Positions 11,387 through 23,390 of a stretch of 64,000 nt of DNA are shown one piece after another; positions within the stretch are counted from its first letter, which is position 1; each line of letters begins with the position of its first letter. The notes under the pieces were generated by a model that had not been told where the DNA came from, did not search any database, and saw nothing but the letters and a program-made list of their open reading frames with translations. Source of the stretch: Cladochytrium replicatum (Eukaryota; Chytridiomycota; Chytridiomycetes; Cladochytriales; Cladochytriaceae); NCBI GenBank assembly GCA_025526935.1, contig JAHLKD010000003.1, positions 1-64,000 of the forward strand, written 5' to 3'. The translations under genes and the position numbers were made by a program.

Positions 11387-13340
11387 TGAAGTACTCGTTT
11401 GATAGAGATGCTGCATCTACACTACTATTCGAAGCATTAATGATCCCTATATTCCCTGAAGCATTGATTGAGCCAATCCTGTTTCTTGTCCTGTTCTTGC
11501 TGTTCTTGAAGGTGTCTCCGGTCTTCAGCTGGGAGATCAGATCGTCCATGACACCCTTACGATCAGACTGCAATATATCTATATCTGAACGAAATACCGG
11601 TGGAGGATGTGGAGATGGGGGTGGTCGTCTATGACTCCGAAGGTTCTATTTTATGTTTCAGAGGGCATTCACGCGATACGAGATCCTTTGTTTACCCGAT
11701 GGAATAGGATAAAAAGCATGCGCTATGTTAAGGTAGTGTAGTTGTATCTAAGGGGCATAAGTTTTGACTCCAACCTGAAAGGTGCACGGAGGCTTTACGA
11801 GAGCTGGGGTGTTTCGATTGAAGCACTTTGATAGATCGGCCATAACAATCGAAATATTGAGCACCACCTCTTGCCCTTTTTGATGAGAAGTTACCTTGCG
11901 ATCTTAAGAAAAACGACGGTTCTCTTGCTGCTTCTGTTGTTCAAGGCATCTGACGACGACCCCTTCGGCGGCAACTTATCCCGACCTTCAGCGTACATGA
12001 CAAGTTCACGCTTTTCAAGCACTTGACGTCGTTCTTCATCCTTTGTCACCCTATCGCAGAGACTGCACTACGGCGAGCGCAGAGATGGCGGAGTCCACAC
12101 CGAGTTGAAGTTCTGCAACATCTGGGTTCAAGCCATTGCGCTGGAGAACAATTTGTCCGACGATCAAATTGAGCAAGTGCCAGAACTTTGAGCTACAGAA
12201 ACAGGAGAATTCAGTATCTGACCAATATTTGAGACCGATTTATTGAAACCTGCGTCCTAGGTCGGTTGGGATCAAAGTCAGCTTTGAGGAATCAAAGTTA
12301 ACCAATGAGTCACCTCAGAGCCTCTGACATTCATCTTCACAACTTTGAACAGGTCAGCGTTGGATTTGAGTCAGGGACCAACGTGAATAGCGCTTGAACA
12401 TAGTTTTGTAGCTATTTGTAAGCAGGATATGTCATTTCAACACCAGTGAAGTCTAGAGACAGTGAGAGTTCTTCGTAGTCGGCAGCGGCCCCCTCCTCGA
12501 AAATCATGAGCTGAGTTTGAAGATCCGAATTTGACGTTTCATGCAGCACGAAAAATCATAGCAGATAAGAAGCAAAGAAGCTTTGGAAGGTTTTGGCAAA
12601 CACAGTCTGGCACGATGTCAGCTAGTCCAAGTAGCAAGAACTCGCATCTAAGAGCTACCCGAAAGTCAGTATCGTCCACTGAATTCACAGCTGCATTTAT
12701 GAACGCCATCGCCGCAGTCTTACAAAATATCATAATTCTGCTCTGATACGTTGCACGAAAGTTTCATTACCTGATATTCCAAAAGTGCCGCCGGCTCAAT
12801 TCCTTCATCACATAAAGTCACTGTCCTAGTTTCATGTGGGAGCATCCAAGTCCTAAAGCGTGAATGCGTATTCCCGAGGGAGTTTCGAGAATGGTTTGCA
12901 ACCCAAAGCTGCTGTTGAGAGTCGGCGCAATTACCAAGCTTTCGTTTTCGTTCCGAATTGCTTCCCAAGCTGAAGAAGTGTCCCTAATCTCCCTGCACCG
13001 ACAAAATACATAACCCACCTAAATGGATATACTTGAGCTGAATGGAAGACTTTTTTAAATATGCCAAAAAGCCTTTACTGAATTGATTCGGTCCGCAGGG
13101 AAACTTCAAGCGACTGAAGCTGCTTTGCTCGATCACGCGAAGCCAGAACAGACTTCAGAGCCAATGCTGAATTCTTCGGATCATTTGGAGTAAGGAGGTC
13201 TGAAGCGGAAGAGTAACGGACCAAACTTTGAGCCGCTGATGATTTGGTCTTTCGTTGTTCTAGAAGCAGCCATTTTCTCTCTGGTGACATAGCTCGCATC
13301 TGATCCATCTTCTGCATTACGCCCAGATCCTCCTGGAGCT
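11352..13340 (-). pseudogene. Formin-like gene lacking FH1-FH2 (GBD-FH3 and DAD only)
   Basis: Read on the minus strand from about 13,335. A GTPase-binding segment contains LQEDLGV and MRAMSPERKWLLLEQ. FH3/DID pieces follow: NSSFGLQTILETPSGIRIHA near 12,870, AAMAFINAAVNSVDDTDFRV near 12,700 (animal Dia: INALITPAEELDFRV), LQTQLMIFEEG near 12,500, and LIVGQIVLQRNGLNPD near 12,150. A charged EERRQVLEKREL segment comes next, and the last exon ends with a typical autoregulatory tail, GVMDDLISQLKTGDTF (11,530-11,485). The actin-nucleating FH2 domain (about 400 residues) should lie between them, but fewer than 600 bases are available. At least two frame changes (near 12,840 and 12,560) are not explained by clean introns. 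I read it as a decaying or deleted formin; a DID-DAD-only protein is the alternative. Confidence 0.5.
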
Positions 13341-13363
13341 ACTCCTCCCGCAGGACTCGCATC

Positions 13364-14221
13364 GTGATCCAATTTCCTACTCCAGCCCTTCTGAAAGACT
13401 TGATGGCAGAACAGACAGGAGCCCCTGAGTATAACTCGAATGCCTCGCCACCTTCGAATAACAGCCTGCGGAGATCATGGAAGTACTTGATACACTTTCT
13501 ACGAGCCAGGAGTGGATGGGTCAGATTCCTGAGAAGATTGCGGACGAGCCTGTTGCAACACAACCACAACAAATACGACAAGAGTTGCCGCTCCCTCAAT
13601 ATCAAATGTCTTCGACCACAGGGCAGCGAGTGATACCGAGGCAAGCCCGCTTTGGTGCGGCAAACATCACGGTGCCGAAGCGTTGGACGTCCATGGTGTT
13701 GTTGAACAATGAAGATAGCAGCGCAGAACATTTTCCGCTGCAGGAGAACATCCCCCGTTTCCCGAGAAACCGCTCCCACCGATCCAGCAGTCGCTCTACC
13801 ATGCACCAATCGACACTACACCAGTCGTTCACTGGACCGCGGCGACTGCGGGCTACGTTTCTCCAGCCACCAAGCACTCTGGGATGGCGCGTGCAACCAC
13901 ACGCGTAATGCGCTGGCGTCACTGATCGAACTTCTCGCGGACGATCCCGAAGTCCACGTCGACGTCACACCTACGAGCCCCACAGGTTACACCGACGCAT
14001 CAGGCAACCCACGCAACTCCATCACGACCGTCAGCCACGCACACTACGGCATCGAAGCCTCGGACTCTTCCAATGTCGCAGCGCAAGTTTTGCAGCAGAC
14101 GCTCGACAGAGACTCAACTGTGAAAAGGATGCTCCCGCCCCCACCTGTGGGACCCCCGCCGCCGTCGAAAGGGACTGGGAGTTGGCGGAGCGGAGCGCTC
14201 TCGCTGCAGCAACAACTGTAG
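13364..14221 (+). pseudogene. Unrecognised gene with three reading-frame breaks
   Basis: Natural-looking coding sequence that jumps frame three times without splice signals, each time as if one base were missing: near 13,475 (after PPSNNSLRR), near 13,750 (before HPPFPEKPLPP) and near 13,905 (before NALASLIELLADDPEV). The start MIQFPTPALLKDLMAEQ, the segment PVVHWTAATAGYVSP, the proline cluster MLPPPPVGPPPP and a glutamine-rich end are the only landmarks. No family is recognised. The start is divergent from the formin-like gene. Either it is a recent pseudogene or the consensus has base losses here. Confidence 0.4.
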
Positions 14222-15095
14222 TTGCAACAACAACATTAACAAATATTTACGGCTCAACAGTCTCAGCAGCAGCAGCAGGACCCCGTGGCAAGCAGAGCAG
14301 GAGGCCGTTTAGATGGTAATGGATATGGTGAAGGCTCAGAGCATGCCGGTTGCGAGAACTGCGTAGGATATTGTTATTGCAGTTACTCTTCATCTCTGTT
14401 TAGGTGTTCAAAACGGACCAGATTTTGGAGAACGATCATTTTTCATTTTTTTGCGAATGGTTGCTTTTCTCATTTTTTTGCGATGCACGATGGGCTTTTT
14501 TGTTATTAGATGTATGAGTTTTACACTCAGCTGTGTCATTTTTTCTCCCTCACCTTTGTTTTCTTTCCTTATCTCGAGTCTCATGCACTAAAAGGTACTA
14601 GGGATTGGATGGGTTTATAGGTCTAACTAATGCCCGTAATCAGTGGGTTGAATCAATCAACACGATTGTTGCGTGTTTTGCAAAGACGGCTTCTCACGTC
14701 ACCAGCATTCCTGTGAATCATTATTGGTTTTGATCCTTTTTTGAACGGGCGGTCCTGACAAATCTGCTTGTGCCCATGTTGACAAAAATTTCCCACCAGT
14801 TTTTCTTTAGGGTTCTCATCTCTGGACTTTAGAGTGCTTCGAGGGAGTGCACACTGGTAACTGCTGCTATCGAGAGGTGGCACAATTGCCGCAAGAACGT
14901 TGCGGGTATACAGCGAACGATGAGTCTCCAACAATAAAGGTTCAAATGAAATTTTATCAAGGGCTGGGGCGTTGCTTATCTTTATCGACCTGCCAAAATT
15001 TCGATTGTTGGATAAATAGGGGTGGGGTATTAGAATGAATTGATAGTTTAAAAGCCAAGAAGGAATCCCGCCAAATACCACACCTTCCAGCAATC
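14222..15095. other. Intergenic stretch, no gene seen
   Basis: It holds a short CAG run (about 14,264-14,279) just after the preceding stop, a T-rich tail likely to be 3' untranslated sequence, and the promoter side of the first metalloprotease. ORFs here are short and unsupported. Confidence 0.5.
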
Positions 15096-16669
15096 ATGAA
15101 GATCACCGCTGCCCTTGCCCTTGCATCTCTTGCACTTATCGACTCTGTGTCAGCCGCCGGTCGTGTCTGTGGTACCACCAACCACACCGTTGCCCAGATC
15201 GAAAAGGCAAATGCTCAAGTTGCGCAGCACATTGCATCGTTGGGTGCTGCTGCTTCCACTCTCGCTACGGCGGCGACAATCCAGATTCCCGTCGTTTTCC
15301 AAGTCGTCCACAAAGGTAGATCTATAATTATGTCAGCCGACTATTGCTTACTTTTACTCGCTAGACACAACCAAGGCTGGCGGATACATCCCTGACGCTG
15401 ATCTGAAGGCCCAGATCGATGTATTGAACGCTGACTACGCGGGTAGCGGTTTCCAGTTCTACTTGTCGCAGACCGTTCGCACATTGAACTCCAACTGGTT
15501 CAGTAATGTGTAAGTCCTTTATTCATCGAAGAATTGAGTTTACTTACTCACGCTCTAACTATCAGTGGGCCGGACTCCACCCTGCAGACCACAATGAAGA
15601 CCACCCTTCGCCAGGGCAAGGCAGCGTAAGTACCAAATATAATGAACGCACGAGTAACTCATTTGCGTTCCATTTATCAGCACCCTCAACTTTTACACAG
15701 TTGGCTTTCAAGCTACAGTCGATGACGGTCTTCTTGGCTACGCGACCTTCCCGTCGGATTATGCCGGCAACCCTAAGGATGACGGTGTGGTGATCTTATT
15801 CTCCTCCCTTCCCAACGGAAGCAAAGCGCCTTTCAACCTTGGCCGTACCGCCACCCACGAAATCGGTCACTGGCTTGGGTAAGCAAGGGATTTATTCCAA
15901 GTTATTGGCAACTTATTAAAGTTGCCGTTCTTCTTCCCTTCGTTGGTTCGTATCAATCAGCCTTTACCACACTGTGAGTTCTCTACGGGTACTACGCTTC
16001 ATTTGCTGACTTTTCTCCTCAGTTCCAAGGAGGTTGCTCCGGCAGCGGTGACGGTGTTTCGGACACACCTCCTGAGGCAAGCTACGCTACTGGCTGCCCT
16101 ACTGGCCGTGACACTTGTTCTGGCGGCGGTGTTGACCCCATCCACAACTACATGTGAGAGCGTCATGTTACGACGAAGTGTGCCATCGTCTTAAGCTCGA
16201 ATTGCATTACTAGGGACTACACGGACGACTCTTGCATGACTGAGCTGACTGCAGGCCAGATCTCCAGGATCACCTCGTACTGGTCGACATACCGCAATGC
16301 CGACTACGTGCCTCCGTCTGGTTCATCGTGAGTATTCTATTTATGCGGAAGTTGAGGAATAGCTAAGCTCCTGTTTTTTTAAGCACCACAACGAAGACCA
16401 CCACTGCCGCTACCAAGACGACAACTACCACCACCACCACTAAGGCCGCCACAGCTACTACGACTACGAAGACAACCACGAAGACAACCGCTTCGTCTTC
16501 GCCTGTGCCGACCTGCGCCCATGACAAGTGCGTCACAGGTGTCAAGTTGACCGCCTCTTGCGATGCGTGCGTGGCCCAAATCATTGCTGCCGACTCGTTC
16601 TGCGGTTCCAACTCGTGGGACTCCACGTGCGTGCGGGAGGTGTCCTCTGTTTGCGGCATCACTTGCTAA
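15096..16669 (+). CDS. Secreted M43 metalloprotease with Cys-rich C-terminal module (copy A, intact)
   Basis: Eight exons: 15096-15315, 15365-15509, 15566-15625, 15681-15878, 15961-15973, 16023-16153, 16214-16327 and 16384-16669; 388 residues. A signal peptide ([18 protein letters not shown]) is followed by [10 protein letters not shown] and a prodomain-like stretch. The pappalysin-type zinc site [11 protein letters not shown] is split by two introns, one exon being only 13 bases. The [23 protein letters not shown] segment gives the Met-turn (NYMDY). A Thr/Lys linker leads to a 50-residue module with eight cysteines spaced C-x4-C-x9-C-x2-C-x10-C-x8-C-x7-C-x3-C. Family members are secreted endopeptidases of fungi (MEP1-like). 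The linker and cysteine module may anchor or target the enzyme. Confidence 0.9.
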
Positions 16670-17974
16670 TGTTGGCAACTTGAAGCCAAACCGAAACAAA
16701 CCTCATTATCATGGCGCTTTTGATATTCTCACAACGCCTTTCACCTCAATTCTACCATCGTCTTCTTTTTCTGGTTTCTCCACGCATTTTGCACATATCT
16801 GATGATAGCGATATTGAAGATTGCAATGCACACCAGGTCTATGATTTCTTTTTGTCTCCTATTGGGATTCATACACATCTATGGGCTTAAAATACATTTT
16901 CCAACCATCTGCAAGAGTTTTGGGGCTTACACTGTTCCACGAGTATGTAGATCTCACGAGTATGTAGATCTCAGATAATAATTCCGACTGCTAGACTGGA
17001 TGAGTGCGCGAGGTTTCCTCCATTTGCGGCCACAGCTGCTGAACTCCTCATACTTTTTTCCAAAAATTAAGCCCAAACTCATACATTTGGCGTTGCTCGC
17101 AGCGTCTCCCATTATTTTTCATTTTGTTATCCGGCATTAGGTCCTTGCGCTTCACGAGGCACTTTAACCGTATCTAATTTTTACACTCTGCATACTTTTG
17201 AGCGACTTTGATTTTCTACCCTCTACATACTTTTTACCGACTTTGATACATTTCTATGGCTAAAATACAACATTCCACTCATTCGCACTTATCTTCAAGC
17301 TCAATACTCACAGATCGCCTTTGATTCATCTTCTTGTTGCACATTGAATGCAAGATTAATGCTCAATCAATAATTAAGGAACCTCGCCTTATTCAGAGGA
17401 ATACTTGTCGGCGCCAAAAATCTGTTGAATTAGGAATTCAGAGAGTGAGGGACCCGTTCCCTCAACGATTCTGTGCCAAGGATCTTCCAGGGTTACAATT
17501 TCAATGATGGTAAATTAGGTCATTTCCCTAAACAACAAGATCTACAATCTGTTGTAGATGAAAGTTGAGTTGTGTCCATATCATTCGCTGAACATTTGCT
17601 CCGTTTATCAAGGAAGTATGAAATTGAATGCTTGGCGTTCTGAGAAGACCGAGCTCGCCTTGGCGTTCTCTCCAGAAGTTGTGCCAATATGTTGTAAAAT
17701 TTTCTGTGGGGAGAATGAATGAATTGTTGGTACACTCTTCACATAGAACTGAGAGGCAGGATGCAGAACCAGAGCTGTCCGTCCAGCAGCTCAACCAGAA
17801 AGTCAAGTTCATCCGCCGGCTGATTCGCACTGCATCTTATGGCTACACATTTCATTGGGCGGGGACAAAAAATAGTCCCGAAGATTTTCGAACACCGCGA
17901 AATAGGGGTTGTTGATCGCCAATAAAAGCGAACGAAAACAAGCGCACACGGCATTTCCATCAATCCCTGCGATC
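16670..17974. other. Spacer between protease copies, with a fossil copy end
   Basis: No intact gene. It contains a short duplicated ACGAGTATGTAGATCTC (about 16,938-16,970) and, at 17,000-17,050, a fossil of a protease 3' end (separate entry). The last 200 bases should hold the promoter of the next copy. Confidence 0.6.
17000..17050 (+). pseudogene. Fossil 3' end of another M43 protease copy
   Basis: About 50 bases align with the last codons of copy B: GTGCGCGAGG, then TCCATTTGCGGCC, CAGCTGCT and ACTCCTC in the same order as at 19,450-19,495. It corresponds to the last cysteines (VREVSSICG.SC) plus the start of the 3' untranslated region. A fourth protease copy once stood here and was deleted. 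Confidence 0.6.
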
Positions 17975-19487
17975 ATGAAGTTCATTGCTTCATTTGCTCT
18001 TGCTTCTCTCGCCATCGCTGGCTCCGCATCCGCCGGTCGCGTCTGTGGTACCACGAACCACACTGTTGCCCAGATCACAAAGGCAAATGCCGAAGTAGCG
18101 GCACACCTCGCCTCAATTGGTGCCTCTGCCTCCACTCTCGACACTGCTGCAACCATCCAGATTCCGGTGGTTTTCCAGATTGTCTACAAGGGTAGGGGCT
18201 TCACTTGCGGGATCAAATCATACTGACATACACTTTAGACACTACTAAGGCTGGCGGTTACATTCCTGATGCGGACCTTAGTGCCCAAATCGACGTCTTG
18301 AACGCCGACTATGCAGGAACTGGTTTCCAATTCTACCTCCAGCAGGCGGTTCGCACGCAGAACTCAAACTGGTTCACCAAAGCGTAAGTTTCCACAGTTT
18401 GTTTTGATGTGATTAACTCACAGGTGACAATAGCGGCCCGTCCTCCACCTCCGTGCAGACTGACATGAAAACCACTCTTCGCAAGGGAAAGGCGGCGTGA
18501 GTGCACAGCATTTTGATGTACCGTCATTTCTCTGATTATCAATCAAATTAAGCACCATCAACTTCTACACGGTCGGATTCAAATCCTCTGCCGATAACGG
18601 TCTACTCGGGCGACGTTCCCGCAAGACTATAGCGGAAACCCGAAGGACGACGGTGTTGTGATCCTCTTCTCCTCGCTTCCCAACGGAGTTTCTGCTCCAT
18701 TCAACCTTGGTCGTACCGCCACCCACGAAATCGGTCACTGGCTTGGGTAAGCATTGTATTTGTTTCAGGTTATTGGCAGCTAATCAAATCGCCCTTCTTC
18801 TTCACTTCGTTGTTGGCATCGATCAGCCTTTACCACACTGTAAGTACTGTCTTCCAATTCTGCTGCAATTCACTGCTTAAACCTGCGATTTCAGTTCCAA
18901 GGCGGCTGCTCCGGTAGCGGTGACGAGGTTGCGGACACTCCTGCTGAGGCCAGCCCCGCCTCTGGCTGCCCTACTGGTCGGGACACTTGCTCTGGCGGTG
19001 GTCTTGACCCCATCCACAACTACATGTAATTGATCACTAAGTTGTTACGTTCCTTCAAAATGCTGATGATCTGGTTAGGGACTACTCCGACGATTCCTGC
19101 ATGAGCGAGTTGAGCGCTGGCCAGATCTCTCGTGCTGCTTCTTTCTGGTCGACCTACCGCAATGCTGACTACATTCCTCCCTCGGGCTCGTCGTAAGCTT
19201 CCTTCAACATATGACCTTGAGAAATACTTAAATTCTTTATCAGCACAACCATTACCACCGTTGCTACCTCGGCTGCCACCAAGACCTCCACAAAGACTGC
19301 CACTGCCAAGCCTACACCTACCCCTGCCACCTGCGCTCACGACAAATGCGTCACTGGTGTTAAGTTGTCCTCAGCGTGCGACGCTTGCGTTGCCCAGATT
19401 ATCGCTGCGGACTCTTTCTGTGGCACCAACTCGTGGGACTCGACCTGCGTGCGCGAGGTCTCGTCCATTTGCGGCCTCAGCTGCTAA
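17975..19487 (+). pseudogene. Secreted M43 metalloprotease (copy B, 4-nt frame break)
   Basis: Same architecture and intron positions as copy A: signal peptide (FIASFALASLAIAGSASA), [10 protein letters not shown], split [12 protein letters not shown] zinc site, NYMDY Met-turn, Thr/Ala/Pro linker and eight-cysteine module ending ICGLSC. The one defect is at about 18,600-18,611. Copy A reads GLLGYATFP across this point, but here four bases are missing between GLLG and TFP, so the frame is lost before the zinc site. Splice sites and everything else remain well formed. A very recent inactivation or an assembly slip are both possible. Confidence 0.8.
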
Positions 19488-19997
19488 ATTCCTCCTCCGA
19501 CATCCTCCAACACATCAACTCAGCCTCATAAACAACTTTACATTTAACGTTACGCGCAACGTTACCACACTGGTTTCACTTTTGTCTTCGATGTCTTGGC
19601 TCGGTCTTTTTAGCCATTGCTTTGACACTCAGACCATGCCTATGACTTCTTCATGCTCCACTTTGATTGCACTTGAGAGATTTCAATAAATTCTATGCCT
19701 TGAATACATAACTTTTCATTGAGGTCTGCCAACAGTCTGACGATATGAAAGGATTCATCCACAAGCATCGCAACTTAATCAGTGCATAATGAAGATGCAA
19801 GCCTAAGAAAGATTAGCTAGGCAGCGGTTCAAAGCACTACGCCTTGATTCCTAAATGCTTGTAACTACGGCGATGTTGATCCTTTCCTAAAACCATTTAC
19901 ACTATTTTAAACACGTGCGTTGCTAAGATGATGGTTGCTCGCTCATTATCAAACCCCTGCAGGGAGTTGATTGGATTGTATTTCTCAAATGGAGTGA
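19488..19997. other. Convergent 3' spacer, no gene seen
   Basis: Untranslated tails of protease copy B and of the SDR gene on the opposite strand. A polyadenylation-like AATAAA lies at about 19,684-19,690. Nothing else stands out. Confidence 0.5.
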
Positions 19998-21044
19998 TCA
20001 CAGTTCGAGTTTACCCATCTTCTCCAGCACCACCTTTTCTGAGAATTCCCACAATGCTTTCTGATACTCTTTCTTGTAGCTGTCCGCCGATGACTCTCTC
20101 TCGATGTCGATTGCAAAGTAACGCGCAGGAGTGACAGTCTGCTGATAAGAAGATCCAGTCCATTTGTCTTCTACTGCGAGTGAGGCCATGATGTTCCCCG
20201 ACTTCAGTGTACTACTAAGTTGCTTTATCTTGTTTTCTCCGGTGACTTCTTTGTACCATAGGGACCACGATACCATCGCATCCATTTGAAACTGACCGAT
20301 CCACCCAAGACCCCGCGTCAGATTAGTTGATGGGCAGAACCCCGGATCGAGAATAAGAATGGCGAGGCGAGGGTCTTTGACCCGAGTGCGGAGCTCATAG
20401 GCAAACAGGACGTTACACAGCTTGGAAAAGGGGTAAGCAGCATTTGGGTGGGCCATTGCTGGTTCACCCGAAGACCAGTCCGACGGTGATTGTGCATTCC
20501 AAACAGGAGCTGGCACTCCTGTTTTGGTTGCGGGATCGTGAACGCCAGAGCTTACGACAAGCAAGCGCGGATGAGTAGATCGGAGGATGTTGGGAAGGAG
20601 AAGCAAAGTCAGATAGAAGTGACCTGTTGACAAATCAGATAACGAAAAAAGCCTGTTTGTATTTCAACGCGTACCAAGGTGATTGACTGCAAAAGTGCTC
20701 TCAAAGCCATCCTTTGATTTCGTCACACTGCTTGTTGCTAACATTCCGGCATTGAGAACGAGTGTATCAATCACTGGATACTCTTCCGAAGCCCATTTCG
20801 CAAACTCCTTGACTGACTCAAGCGAAGAGAGGTCCAGCGGTTCCCCACAGACAACGACAGAATCATGATTTTCCGGCCTGAGCTTCTCCTGTATCTTCTT
20901 TACTGCGGTTTCAACACCACTGATGTTTCTTGATGCGATCACTACACGATGCGTGCTGTGGTACTTTGTTGCAATCTGGAGAGCACATTGGAAGCCGAGA
21001 CCAGCAGTTGCTCCGGTTACGATCACAATCTTCTTTTCCGACAT
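19998..21044 (-). CDS. Short-chain dehydrogenase/reductase
   Basis: Two exons (21044-20675 and 20623-19998) give 331 residues. The nucleotide-binding motif TGATAGLG sits at about residues 10-17, followed by ASRN (cofactor-selecting arginine). LVLNAGML gives the NAG motif, VVSSGVH the strand with the catalytic serine, and YPFSK the YxxxK pair. The length and the insert around VHDPATKTG resemble the WWOX/protochlorophyllide-reductase-like branch of SDRs. An in-frame ATG at 21107 would add 21 residues; 21044 was chosen because MSEKKIVIVTG is the usual start form. The substrate cannot be told. The gene sits between two protease copies on the opposite strand. Confidence 0.85.
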
Positions 21045-21357
21045 GCCCGACAAATTGGAATATTCCGTGTGATCCCAACGCTTTAAAACATTCCAAGCGT
21101 AGCGCAAATATCACATGAGGGTGCCGAAAAATGCCGAATGTGCCGACGCTTGAATTAGCACGACGCGTATTATTCAGACAAAGCAGAGAATGAAGTGAAA
21201 CCTTCAGCTAACAAAGTGGCCAATATCTTGTTCAGGAATGGAAATCCAACTACATAAAAAGTGTAAAAAAATGATTCTATGAGAGGATGTGATAAGTGAT
21301 GAAAAGCATATCAATAAGTGCAACACCTCTCAGTTCTTGAGAGAAAAGTATCCAACA

Positions 21358-22460
21358 TGAGGTTCAATGCTGCCGCACTAGCGATTGCATCTTTGGCTTT
21401 GGTTGCGCCGGTTGCGCCGGTTGCGCCGGTCTCGACACGGTTCTTCTGCGTTCTGTGGTACCACCAACAATTCATCAGCCCAGTTCGACAATGCAAATGT
21501 CCAAGTTCCTCATCGCCTAGCTTCTTTGGTGTGTGCTTCCATCGTCTCTCGCTGCAAATCCCATCATTCAGATTCCCGCTGTGGTTCAGGTCATCAAAAG
21601 TAAGATTTCCGTCTGATTGGATCGTGGTTATTCAAGAACAAGAATTCAACCACCAACCTTCAGATATCAGTAATGCTGGCGGTTTCGTTCCTGTGGAGAT
21701 CCTCAAAGCTCAGATTGATGTTCTCAACGCGGATTATGCAGGAAGCGGATTCCAGTTCTACATCCAGCAGACCGTTCGCACTCTGAACTCTGACTACTGT
21801 TTTACCAACGTGTAAGAATTGAAATCGGTATTACACATGATTTGGTTGCGAACTAGCTGACACGTATCCCAGGGCTCCATTTACAACAGTGGAGACCGTC
21901 ATGAAACTACGTTACGAAAGGAAAGGCGGCGTGAGCTTCTCAAAGCTGTTGCTTAACTCTGGTTATCTAAGTGGAGCTCGTGAATAGGACGCTAAACACA
22001 TGTAGCGTGGGATTCGAAAGCATTGGTGGTTGCGGACTTTTAGGTTACTCCACGTTCCCCTCAGAGTACAGCGACAACCAGAAGGAGGATGGAATAGTGA
22101 TGTTATATTCTGCTCTTCTTGGGGGATCTACAGTTAATTACAACCTCGGGAGAGTCGCTACCCACGAAATTGGCCACTGGGCTGGCTCTTGGACAATCAT
22201 AGTTTTTGATTGATCTTTCTTAGCAAAACATTTACAAATTTTACCTGTACTTAGCCTTTATCACACAGTATGTTCCTTGATCACCTTTGAAAACTGAAAG
22301 ACTGATGTGCCTGTTTGGGGGGTAGTTCCAATGTGGTTGCACAGGGACTGGTGACGGTGTTGACGACACTCCCCCCGAAGAAAGCGCTGCTTCTGGCTGC
22401 CCTATCGGGCGCGATACTTACCCGGGTGGTGGGGTTGACCCCATTCACAAATTGTGGCGA
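21358..22460 (+). pseudogene. Decayed M43 metalloprotease (copy C)
   Basis: Recognisable pieces of the same family: a start with signal peptide and an APV repeat, a broken CGTTN block, [37 protein letters not shown] and DDTPPE. Frame changes near 21,440 and 21,590, a damaged exon near 21,900 and the loss of the Thr linker and cysteine module make it non-functional. It is clearly older than copy B's lesion. Confidence 0.8.
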
Positions 22461-22990
22461 TCATCCAATGAGAAGAGCTTTCCACAAAGAAATCAGCACA
22501 GGTTATTTGCTTACAGAAGATCTATACAACAATACAGAGGGCCAAAGAGTCAGCCAGTACGCTCCCCAATAATGGGAAAAAATCAGAGCGTAAGGTTTGG
22601 GCCAATATCGGGGGGATGTAGTCGAAACTGCTGTATGTCGATCAAAAAGAAAACATCCTTGAGATCTGACCTGTGTGGATTCCCCATGCAATCGTTATCA
22701 GCATAGTCCGTACAGGGGCTTATTGGTTAGCAATGAAGGGCTCAAGACATATTCCGAGATAGGAAATTTCCCTTCTCATTATATGATTTCCAAATCTCCC
22801 TTGTTTGGTGCGGAACAGTTTCGTGTAATCGTGCATTATACCACCATCAAAAACAATCCCATTGCCCCAACATCATATTTTTGACCTTCCACTGCCCTTT
22901 TCTACTACTTTCTTGGAGATCGTCGCACCAGCCTGGCCCTCCTTCTTTATCGATGCCCTCACCATTTCCCCGTGCCAACGATCCGCGGCA

Positions 22991-23390
22991 ATGACGCTGC
23001 CTGTTCAATTCATCGCATTCGGGTTGTCGAACTCAAAGGTTGCAATTCTTTACAAACTTGACGTTCCTGATGTACGCCGCCGCCTTCATGAGCTCGTCGA
23101 GCGGCAGCGATGTAGCAAAGAAACTCAGTGTGTCCCACGTGGGATCGGTCAGGGAGTTACACGTTTCGCTGGGTTGACAATCTTCGACAAGAGCCCATTA
23201 TACTGCCGAATTTGAAGATCAATGGCCGTACTTCGGCCCCGAGACTCTCGATCATTTCAAGTTCTTTGATATTCCCGTACTCGGCGGAGAACATAATCAA
23301 ATCTCGCTGATTGACGTTGAATCCTCATCGCACAAGCGGGGGGGAAGGGCTCCAGTCGGTTTGCTTCAAGGACACATGCGCCCCATAGTG
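22991..23390 (+). pseudogene. Unidentified coding relic
   Basis: Fragments that look like former coding sequence (LPVQFIAFGLSNSKV, YKLDVPDV, FRWVDNLRQEPIILPN, WPYFGPETLDHFKFFDIPVL) lie in different plus-strand frames. I recognise no family. The sequence between and after them has many stops. Confidence 0.3.
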
